Shown: in pieces, positions 34,916 to 40,598 of the stretch
Position numbering within the stretch: position 1 is the first letter of the stretch
How the letters are laid out: every line of letters begins with the position of its first letter
Source: Candidatus Gastranaerophilales bacterium
Lineage (GTDB): Bacteria; Cyanobacteriota; Vampirovibrionia; Gastranaerophilales; Gastranaerophilaceae
Direction of reading: 5' to 3'
Length of the DNA: 64,000 nucleotides
Assembly: GCA_947587615.1 (NCBI GenBank)
Contig: CANPYC010000009.1
Coordinates: forward strand, 1-64,000
Made by a program: the position numbers and the translations under genes
The notes under the pieces: model-generated
What the model was told of the DNA's origin: nothing
What the model saw: only the letters and a program-made list of their open reading frames with translations
The model's database searches: none

Positions 34916-35554
34916 CTACCCCCCCCCTCTAACAGATTTAATAATTTTAGCGGGAACACCTGCAACGGTTGTATTCGATTCAACATTTCTAATTACAACC
35001 GCACCCGCTCCAACGGTTGCCCATTGCCCGATTTCAATTTGACCTATTGAAACTGAAGAACTCCCGATAAAGCTTCCGTCTTGAACCTTGACATCCCCGT
35101 TAAGAATTGAATAAGTGGAGACGTTGACATGATTTCCGACAAAACACCCGTGCTCAACTAAAGCGCCCGTGTTTATAATGCAATTATAGCCGATTTTAGC
35201 GCCACTATTTATTATTGCACGCTTGCCGACAAAAATACTTCCTTCTTTTGATAATTCCGCATTGGGGGATACTATTGCAGAGTTATCAATTACGTTGATT
35301 ATTTCTAAGTTGTGTGATTTTAATAAATCATACCATCTTTTTCTGTTGATGTTATTTCCAACGGCTATAAAATAAACATAATCTTTAGGGTTTTTTAAAT
35401 CGGCAAATTTATTGCATAAAACGCTGTAGCCCATATGTTCTTTTTTATTAGAAAATTCATCAATAAAACCCGTCATTTGTATTTTGTTTTTATCAACGGA
35501 ATCTAAAACTGATTTTGAGTACCCGCCCGCACCTATTATAATAAGTTTTTTCAT
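34916..35554 (-). CDS. neuD: NeuD-type sialic acid O-acetyltransferase (hexapeptide)
   Basis: A 212-residue protein with a short Rossmann-like start IIIGAGGYSKSVLDSVD and a left-handed beta-helix of hexapeptide repeats (from about residue 100: GSIFVGKRAIINSGAKIGYN, VEHGCFVGNHVNVS) ending VAGVPAKII. NeuD-family proteins O-acetylate sialic acid or related sugars using acetyl-CoA. It is first in the neu operon and has AAGGAA before its ATG. The last codons are a G9 tract followed at once by TAG. One G fewer would remove this stop and extend the protein about 50 residues into neuB in another frame. Confidence 0.88.
   Translation of the reverse strand: MKKLIIIGAGGYSKSVLDSVDKNKIQMTGFIDEFSNKKEHMGYSVLCNKFADLKNPKDYVYFIAVGNNINRKRWYDLLKSHNLEIINVIDNSAIVSPNAELSKEGSIFVGKRAIINSGAKIGYNCIINTGALVEHGCFVGNHVNVSTYSILNGDVKVQDGSFIGSSSVSIGQIEIGQWATVGAGAVVIRNVESNTTVAGVPAKIIKSVRGGG
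34919..34927 (-). repeat. Homopolymeric G9 tract at neuD stop and neuB leader
   Basis: Nine G residues on the coding strand form the last three neuD codons, then TAGGATATTATTATG, which holds the neuD stop, the neuB ribosome site and the neuB ATG. Slippage therefore changes where neuD ends relative to neuB and may switch translational coupling. The layout (poly-G, TA, GGA, ATG) matches the tract before the SGNH gene. Confidence 0.8.
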
Positions 35555-35575
35555 TTAGATTTTTCCTTTATGAAT

Positions 35576-35620
35576 ATGATAATATAAAAAAATAATTGGT
35601 GATAGTGTGAATTTTAAATT
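35576..35620 (-). promoter_or_regulatory. Conserved upstream block, copy A (neuD promoter candidate)
   Basis: A 45-base block nearly identical to those upstream of two transferase genes (38583-38627 and about 40106-40150). On the minus strand it reads CCAATT, a T run, then TATATTATC, about 20 bases from each gene's start, which suits a -10 element. No convincing -35 box is seen. Conservation among three places with the same spacing argues for a shared promoter or regulator site. Confidence 0.5.
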
Positions 35621-35645
35621 GCTTGTCAGTGGATTGAAGTTATCA

Positions 35646-35712
35646 GCAGACTAAAGTCTACCCTACTTTTGATGGAGATTATAATACCTGTAGGGTGGAC
35701 TTCGCTCCACCG
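35646..35712. repeat. Nested palindromic repeat, copy 1
   Basis: Left palindrome GCAGACTAAAGTCTACC then CCTAC, a 22-base spacer, then TGTAGGGTGGACTTCGCTCC and ACCG. The two ends are also inverted repeats of one another (CCTAC/GTAGGG), so the unit can fold as one long arm or two small hairpins. Lies in the 479-base gap 35555-36033, which has no gene. Confidence 0.8.
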
Positions 35713-35761
35713 TTTCTGCTGCATTTGACAGTATATTTTAAATCTGTTGATGCTAGTTATC

Positions 35762-35829
35762 GGTAGACTAAAGTCTACCCTACTTTTGATGGAGATTATA
35801 ATACCTGTAGGGTGGACTTCGCTCCACCG
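35762..35829. repeat. Nested palindromic repeat, copy 2
   Basis: Same unit as copy 1, with GGTAGACTAAAGTCTACC as left palindrome and the right half ending CTTCGCTCCACCG. The spacer (TTTTGATGGAGATTATAAT) is identical to copy 1, pointing to recent duplication. Confidence 0.8.
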
Positions 35830-35913
35830 TTTTTGTAGTCTGTGGAGATTAAAATCAAAACTTTCTTGTTGCTTATCTGTATCATTAGTTATCGGTAGAC
35901 TAAAGTCTACCCT
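35824..35913. repeat. 90-base direct repeat, left copy
   Basis: Matches 40347-40436 with about two differences over 90 bases, same orientation. It spans the end of palindromic unit 2, a unique linker (containing TTTCTTGTTGCTTATCTGT) and the start of half-unit 3. Two such copies 4.5 kb apart flank three transferase genes. Confidence 0.8.
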
Positions 35914-35915
35914 AC
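35894..35915. repeat. Palindromic half-unit, copy 3
   Basis: Only the left half of the repeat unit (GGTAGACTAAAGTCTACC plus CTAC) is present here, followed by TTTGACGGTATATTTTAAAT instead of the right half. It appears to be a truncated or rearranged copy. Confidence 0.7.
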
Positions 35916-35948
35916 ATTTGACGGTATATTTTAAATCTGTTGATGCTA

Positions 35949-36026
35949 GAGACTAAAGTTATCTAAAGTCTACCCTGCGTTTGACAGCTAGATTGTAATA
36001 TCCGTAGGGTGGACTTTAGTCCACCG
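35949..36026. repeat. Nested palindromic repeat, copy 4
   Basis: A variant whose left half is interrupted (AGACTAAAGTTATCTAAAG then TCTACCCTGC) and whose right half is a clean GTAGGGTGGACTTTAGTCC plus ACCG. It ends just before the stop of the downstream transferase gene at 36034, so its hairpin could also act on that transcript's 3' end. Confidence 0.7.
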
Positions 36027-36033
36027 TTTCTAT

Positions 36034-37284
36034 TTATTGATTTAGTATATCTTGCAAATATTTATTCTTAGAAAGAACAGGTTTATTATTTAAAAATTCT
36101 TCATATTTTCTTTTTAGTATTTCACTTACTTCTCTAAAAGATTTATTTTTTACGTCAAATGAAAGCATTTCATTTACATGGGGACAGTATTCTTTAATTA
36201 AATTTATTCCAAAATCTTTTTGTGCATGCTTTATAAGGTTTGCACAATTAAAACCCGGAATTTGATAGTAATGATACATATGTATTAATACTGATGAAAA
36301 TAATGAAACGACTGCGCAGCACTTATCTTTAAGATAATAGCACTCAAGCGGTAATTTTGTTTTTATAATTTTTATTTTATCACTATTTTTATATTCGTAT
36401 AAATCTCTCGGGTGTGGTTTAAAGTAAACAGTGTAACCGTGCAAAACAAGTTTTTCCATTACGGAATTTTGATATTCCTGCAATTCTTCAAACGTATAAT
36501 ACTGACCTGTTTTTATAGAGCAGAATGTTCCTAAGAATATAATATTTTTTTCATTTTCTTTCATTTTTATATCGAAAGGAATCATTTTACTTGCCTTGTT
36601 TGATATTTTTAAAAATTCTGATTTTTGTAAAGGAGTTATATTTTTACAAAAACCTTCTTTTTCCCCTGCGTAATCAAGTTTATTCAGATATATTGAAAAA
36701 AAGAAATTTTTAACATTCTTGTAATTTGAACTTTTAGCAGGAAACAAAGTGCAGCAGCCTTCCTCCGTAATATAGCGTTTTGCTTTAGGAAAATATCTGA
36801 CAAGCCTTCTAAATAGTCTGTGCCCGTTTGTGTAGTATATTTCATCAAAATCGGTAAGCATATTTTTTATGAAAAAGTATATAAATTCTTCATGATTAGT
36901 ATTGCAAAGTGAATAATAATGATGAATAGGAACGAGTGTTGATATTTTTTTCATTGTTTCTTCAAACTCGGGGAGTGCTTCAGACCAAACAACAAGACTA
37001 TTCTCGCAATTTTCTTTTAAATTCAGTTGATTAATCAATGCAAGAGAATTGACAAGATTAAAATTTCCGTTTGTTAAAATTAAACGTCTTGTTATACCGT
37101 CCGATTTTTTGTTTGTAAATTTTCTGTATTTTTGTTTGTATAAAGCAATCTCTTTTATGTATTTAAGATTGGAAATTTTTAAAGAAAAGCGAATAAAACC
37201 AATAGTTAATCTGTAACGAGTATATCGAATTTGGGTCTTTTTTGTAAAACAAAAAAATTTTTGATTGTTAAAATTTTGTTTCCT
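36034..37284 (-). CDS. Sialyltransferase-like paralogue 2, open frame without its own start
   Basis: Coding similarity to the neighbouring paralogues runs from just after the poly-C tract (about 37284) to the stop at 36034, about 416 residues. The frame has DEG in YITEEGCCTLFP, the HP motif in FKPHPRDLYEYK and the SS motif in VSLFSSVLIHMYHY, as in bacterial sialyltransferases. Between the tract and 37038 there is no ATG, GTG or TTG in frame; starting at TTG 37038 would lose the conserved RRLILTNGN segment. Where paralogues have ATG AAA, this gene has AGG AAA. Deletion of one C upstream would fuse it to the preceding gene, so its expression probably depends on tract length. Confidence 0.7.
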   Translation of the reverse strand, partial: RKQNFNNQKFFCFTKKTQIRYTRYRLTIGFIRFSLKISNLKYIKEIALYKQKYRKFTNKKSDGITRRLILTNGNFNLVNSLALINQLNLKENCENSLVVWSEALPEFEETMKKISTLVPIHHYYSLCNTNHEEFIYFFIKNMLTDFDEIYYTNGHRLFRRLVRYFPKAKRYITEEGCCTLFPAKSSNYKNVKNFFFSIYLNKLDYAGEKEGFCKNITPLQKSEFLKISNKASKMIPFDIKMKENEKNIIFLGTFCSIKTGQYYTFEELQEYQNSVMEKLVLHGYTVYFKPHPRDLYEYKNSDKIKIIKTKLPLECYYLKDKCCAVVSLFSSVLIHMYHYYQIPGFNCANLIKHAQKDFGINLIKEYCPHVNEMLSFDVKNKSFREVSEILKRKYEEFLNNKPVLSKNKYLQDILNQ

Positions 37285-38551
37285 TGGGGGGGGGGTCTAT
37301 AAGATTTTGCTTTTTACAATGGTTAGGAAGCTTGTTATATAAAAATTTATTTTCGCTTAATAATGGCTTGTTTTTAAGCCAATTTTCATATTTTTCAATT
37401 AGCTCATCTTGGACTTCTTTAAATGTTTTAAAACGTGCATCGACGGTTAAAAGCATATCGATATCGGGTGTGTATTCTTCAAGTATCAGTGTCGGAAAAT
37501 CATCTTTCGCATTTTTTAAAAAGTTAATTGAGGAAAACCCCGGTATTCCCTGATAATGATACATCTGGCATGAAGCCGATGAAAACACCGAAGCAACTGC
37601 GACAAAATTTTCTTTTAAAGGGTAGCACTCTAAAGGCAGTGTTGTTTTTAATAATTTAAAGTTTTTATCTTCCTTGTATTCGTATAAATCTCTGGGGTGA
37701 GGTTTAAAGTATACCTTGTAACCTTTTTGAGTAAGTTTTTTCATTAATTCAAGCTGATAGGATAATAATTCTTCAAATGTGTAAAAATTAGAAGTTTTCC
37801 CGTGGCAATATGTGCCTAAGAATATTATGTTTTTATCTTCTTTGTTTTGGGGTATATTGAGAGGATAGAGTTTTGAACATTTTTCTCCTGTTTTTATAAA
37901 TTCTTCTTTGGATAGTTCAACAACATTTTGACCAAATCCTTTTGTTGTACCTATTCTATCCAATTTATCAAGATATTTTGCCCAAATAAACCCGCTAACT
38001 TTTGTATAATCTATTCCATACATAGGATAAAGACAGCATACCCCTTCATCCGTTATATATCTTTTTGATTTAGGAAATAAATCCGCAAGATTTTGAAAAG
38101 GAATATGCCCGTTGGTAAAAAAGATTTCGTCAAAATTGCAAAGAAAATTATTTATAAAGTATGTTATCATTTTTTTGCTTTCAATATTGCAAAAAGAATA
38201 ATAATTTTTAACATCAAATTGCTTAACTATTTTTTTCATTGCTTCTTCAAAATCGCTTCTTGCTTGTGTGCAGGAAATTATACTGTTTTCATAGCGATTG
38301 TTTGAATTTATTTGATTAATTGCGCTAATGGAATTTATTAAATTCAGATTTCCGTTTGTAATTATCAAACGTCTTATAATTCCGTCGTTATTTTTTTCAA
38401 TGTATCTGTTGTATTTCTTTTTAAAAATTAAATATTTAAAATATAAAACCAAGCTGTTACATGCTTTAAAGGAAAATTTTATTCCAAAAAATCGGATTTT
38501 ATATTTTGAATAAAGCGCAAAAGATGTTTTTTCTATGTTAAGCAGTTTCAT
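37268..38551 (-). CDS. Sialyltransferase-like paralogue 1, C10 tract near 3' end
   Basis: A 427-residue transferase-like protein. The N-terminal segment IIRRLIITNGNLNLINSISA is shared by all four paralogues. Sialyltransferase marks are the acidic DEG motif (YITDEGVCCLYP), the HP motif (YFKPHPRDLYEYK), LPLECYPL and ASVFSSASCQMYHYQGIPGF. This fits GT52/polysialyltransferase-type enzymes, using CMP-sialic acid from the adjacent neu genes; acceptor unknown. ATG 38551 is preceded by GGAAG at five bases. Near the C-terminus the frame passes through C10 (DPPPKETKF, then stop). With C9 the frame continues into paralogue 2 as one protein of roughly 840 residues. Confidence 0.75.
   Translation of the reverse strand: MKLLNIEKTSFALYSKYKIRFFGIKFSFKACNSLVLYFKYLIFKKKYNRYIEKNNDGIIRRLIITNGNLNLINSISAINQINSNNRYENSIISCTQARSDFEEAMKKIVKQFDVKNYYSFCNIESKKMITYFINNFLCNFDEIFFTNGHIPFQNLADLFPKSKRYITDEGVCCLYPMYGIDYTKVSGFIWAKYLDKLDRIGTTKGFGQNVVELSKEEFIKTGEKCSKLYPLNIPQNKEDKNIIFLGTYCHGKTSNFYTFEELLSYQLELMKKLTQKGYKVYFKPHPRDLYEYKEDKNFKLLKTTLPLECYPLKENFVAVASVFSSASCQMYHYQGIPGFSSINFLKNAKDDFPTLILEEYTPDIDMLLTVDARFKTFKEVQDELIEKYENWLKNKPLLSENKFLYNKLPNHCKKQNLIDPPPKETKF
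37286..37295 (-). repeat. Homopolymeric C10 tract joining paralogues 1 and 2
   Basis: Ten C residues on the coding strand (G10 on plus). State C10: paralogue 1 stops eight residues after the Asp codon that ends in the first C. State C9: GAC CCC CCC CCA AGG AAA enters the frame of paralogue 2. State C11: a different tail of under 30 residues. This is the longest G/C run that I found in the window. Confidence 0.85.
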
Positions 38552-38582
38552 TTTAACTTCCAAAATAAATTGTTATAGGATT

Positions 38583-38627
38583 ATGATAATATAAAAAAAT
38601 AATTGGTGATAGTGTGAATTTTAAATT
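38583..38627 (-). promoter_or_regulatory. Conserved upstream block, copy B
   Basis: Copy of the block before neuD (35576-35620), nearly identical through ATAATTGGTGATAGTGTG. It lies about 32 bases upstream of the paralogue 1 ATG, and is a candidate promoter or shared regulator site. Confidence 0.5.
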
Positions 38628-38651
38628 GGTTGGTAGTTGATTGAAGTTGTC

Positions 38652-38721
38652 GGTAGACTAAAGTCTACCCTACATTTGATGGTTAGATTGTAATACCTGT
38701 AGGGTGGACTTCAGTCCACCG
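38652..38721. repeat. Nested palindromic repeat, copy 5
   Basis: A complete unit: GGTAGACTAAAGTCTACC at the left, GTAGGGTGGACTTCAGTCC plus ACCG at the right. In this copy the right half is a near-perfect palindrome (GGTGGACTTCAGTCCACC), so it probably shows the ancestral form. It lies in the gap 38564-38818, which has no gene. Confidence 0.8.
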
Positions 38722-38818
38722 TTTCTGCTTAAATATTAAAGTTAAATCTTTCCTAAAGCAGGGCGAGTTTCGCTTCATCCGATAACAAAATTACCCCCGC
38801 CTTACCGTTACAACCTTT

Positions 38819-39475
38819 TTAATACAAGACATTACGGAAATTCTCATATACTTTTTCTATCTTCCTGTTTTGCGACAACAAGGGCTTATCTTTAATAAAA
38901 TCCAAATATTCTTTGTTAATTTCATCTCTCAATTGTTCAAAAGTTTTTGATTTTGTATCAATCTTAAGAAGAATATTAACGTTTGGGCTATATTCTTTGA
39001 TAATATTAATTCCTATATCATTCTCAGCCTTTTTAATTAAATCAGCTGCGCAAAACCCCGCAATATTTTGATAATGATACATTTGACACAAAGCAGAAGA
39101 AAAAAGAGAAACAATTGCCAGGCACTTATCCTTTAAATTGTAGCATTCAAGAGGAAGCTTTGTTTTTAGAATTTTAAAATTTTCATTATCTTTATATTCT
39201 TTTAAATCTCTGGGGTGAGGTTTAAAATATACCTTATAGCCTTTTTCGATTAATTTTTTGATGATGGTGTTTTGATAAGCTGTTAATTCTTCAAAAGTAA
39301 AAAATTGAGAAGATTTTTTTGAGCAAAAAGTCGCAAGAAAGATTATGTTTTTATCGTTAGGATTAAGTTCAATATCAAGCGGATAGAGCTTTTCTAAGTT
39401 TGAAGAGGTTTTTAAAAATTCATCTTTGCTGATATTACAGCTTACCCCCCCCCTTCCAGTCGCTAAAAGCACCAA
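38819..39475 (-). CDS. Sialyltransferase-like paralogue 3, C-terminal part (out of frame)
   Basis: The C-terminal half of a transferase split by a G9 tract: SKDEFLKTSSNLEKLYPLDIE, the HP motif YFKPHPRDLKEYK, LPLECYNLKDKCLAIVSLFSS and QMYHYQNIAGF. The only upstream start is a GTG at 39475, with no convincing ribosome site. It has no DEG segment, which is in the other half. The segment around KTKLPLECYNLKDKCLAIVS is identical to that in paralogue 4, which suggests gene conversion. It is expected to be functional only when joined to the N-terminal half. Confidence 0.75.
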   Translation of the reverse strand: MVLLATGRGGVSCNISKDEFLKTSSNLEKLYPLDIELNPNDKNIIFLATFCSKKSSQFFTFEELTAYQNTIIKKLIEKGYKVYFKPHPRDLKEYKDNENFKILKTKLPLECYNLKDKCLAIVSLFSSALCQMYHYQNIAGFCAADLIKKAENDIGINIIKEYSPNVNILLKIDTKSKTFEQLRDEINKEYLDFIKDKPLLSQNRKIEKVYENFRNVLY

Positions 39476-40067
39476 TTCTGTCGATTTTATTTAAATAGTT
39501 CGCAAAATATATGTTTTTAATTTTTGAATAGTCAATAAAACTTGCGGGATATAGGGGGTTTATACCTTCATCGGTGATATTTTGAATAATATTGGGATAA
39601 AGCTTTGTAATTCTATGAAACAGCGCATGACCGTTGGTAAAATAGACTTCATCATAATCGGTTAGAAGATTATCGATAAAATATTTAACTACATAATCAT
39701 GGCTTTTGTTGCAAAAAGAAAGATATTTTTCTAAAGGTGTTGTATTACTTATATTTTTTAATACTTTTTCATATTCCTCATCAGCAGATGTCCAAACCAA
39801 AAGAGTGTTTTTAGAATTTTTGTCTAATTCAAGTTGGTTAATTAAACAAAGGGTGTTGATTAAATTTAAATTCCCGTTTGTTAAAAAGAGCCTTCTCACT
39901 GTATTGTCTTTTTTGCTTTTTGAATATTTTTTGTATTTGTAATTAAAAAGCATAAACTTAAACTTTTCTAATTTAAAAATTTTAAAAGAAAATTTTATGA
40001 AAAAAAATGTCAGCCTGATTTTTGTTTGAAAAAAGTCTGATGTTTTTTCAATGTTAAATAATTTCAT
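39435..40067 (-). CDS. Sialyltransferase-like paralogue 3, N-terminal part (phase OFF)
   Basis: The N-terminal half, starting MKLFNIEKTSDFF as in paralogue 1 (MKLLNIEKTSF), with VRRLFLTNGNLNLINTL and the DEG motif NITDEGINPLYP. It ends at a premature stop just after the tract (WKGGGKL, stop). In paralogue 1 the same place reads DRIGTTKGFGQNVVELSKEEF and continues. With G8 (one base fewer) this frame becomes WKGGVSCNISKDEF and runs on into the C-terminal half without any stop. The present sequence is therefore the OFF state of a phase-variable gene, or an assembly or consensus error in the tract. ATG 40067 is chosen; the frame extends to TTG 40088. Confidence 0.8.
   Translation of the reverse strand: MKLFNIEKTSDFFQTKIRLTFFFIKFSFKIFKLEKFKFMLFNYKYKKYSKSKKDNTVRRLFLTNGNLNLINTLCLINQLELDKNSKNTLLVWTSADEEYEKVLKNISNTTPLEKYLSFCNKSHDYVVKYFIDNLLTDYDEVYFTNGHALFHRITKLYPNIIQNITDEGINPLYPASFIDYSKIKNIYFANYLNKIDRIGAFSDWKGGGKL
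39445..39453 (-). repeat. Homopolymeric G9 tract inside paralogue 3
   Basis: Nine G residues on the coding strand. G9 gives AAG GGG GGG GGT AAG CTG TAA (stop). G8 gives AAG GGG GGG GTA AGC TGT, the frame of the C-terminal half. G11 would also restore it. This is the clearest coding-sequence switch of the set. Confidence 0.88.
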
Positions 40068-40105
40068 TTGAATTTTAATTTCCTGCAATAAACTGCTATA
40101 TGGTT

Positions 40106-40150
40106 ATGATAATATAAAAAAAATAATTGGTGGTAGAATAAATTTTTAAT
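40106..40150 (-). promoter_or_regulatory. Conserved upstream block, copy C
   Basis: Third copy of the block (ATGATAATATAAAAAA, ATAATTGGTG), with a few more differences than copies A and B, about 40 bases upstream of the paralogue 3 ATG. Confidence 0.45.
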
Positions 40151-40175
40151 TGATTGTTGGCAGACTGAAACTATT

Positions 40176-40197
40176 GGTAGACTAAAGTCTACCCTAC
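40176..40197. repeat. Palindromic half-unit, copy 6
   Basis: Left half only (GGTAGACTAAAGTCTACC plus CTAC), followed by the usual spacer (TTTGATGGAGATTATAAT) but then by TGATGCTAGAGACTAAAG instead of the right half. This is a sign of deletion or recombination inside the unit. Confidence 0.7.
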
Positions 40198-40280
40198 GTT
40201 TGATGGAGATTATAATACCTGTAGTTGATGCTAGAGACTAAAGTTATCTAAAGTTATCGGTATATTTTAAATCTGTTGAT

Positions 40281-40352
40281 GGTAGACTAAAGTCTACCCT
40301 ACGGCTTTGACATCTAGATTATAATATCCGTAGGGTGGACTTCAGTCCACCG
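40281..40352. repeat. Nested palindromic repeat, copy 7
   Basis: A complete unit with GGTAGACTAAAGTCTACC on the left and GTAGGGTGGACTTCAGTCC plus ACCG on the right; the spacer differs from other copies (GGCTTTGACATCTAGATTA). Part of the 510-base gene-free gap 40089-40598, which consists largely of repeats. Confidence 0.8.
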
Positions 40353-40436
40353 TTTTTGTAGTCTGTGGAGATTGAAATCAAAACTTTCTTGTTGCTTATC
40401 TGTATCATTAGTTATCGGCAGACTAAAGTCTACCCT
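40347..40436. repeat. 90-base direct repeat, right copy
   Basis: Partner of 35824-35913, same orientation, differing at about two positions. Recombination between the copies would delete about 4.5 kb, removing paralogues 1 and 2 and most of paralogue 3. Confidence 0.8.
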
Positions 40437-40485
40437 GCATTTGACAGTTAATTATAATATCCGTAGGGTGGACTTCGCTCCACCG
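40417..40485. repeat. Nested palindromic repeat, copy 8
   Basis: Left half GGCAGACTAAAGTCTACC (one change), right half ending GGACTTCGCTCCACCG. The variant CGCT in place of CAGT in the right half is shared with copies 1 and 2. Confidence 0.75.
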
Positions 40486-40598
40486 TCTTTATGGTTTAAC
40501 CCGTGTAATCTTTCTGAATATATACTTTCAAGCTCAAAGATTGCCTGCTGACACTCCTTTTAAAAATAAATTGTTATAATATTGCGACTTAATTAAAA

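Noticed and set aside
34768-34986. 72-residue frame within neuB/neuD on the minus strand
   Set aside because: It overlaps neuB and the neuD end; it matters only as the frame that neuD would enter at G8, not as a gene.
36034-37038. Paralogue 2 as a complete gene starting at TTG 37038
   Set aside because: This start removes about 80 residues conserved in the paralogues, including the RRLxLTNGN segment, and has no ribosome site; similarity continues up to the tract.
35640-40490. Repeat array that could look like CRISPR
   Set aside because: Repeats are palindromic units of ~70 bases with irregular spacing and partial copies, spacers are not of uniform length, and no cas gene is present.
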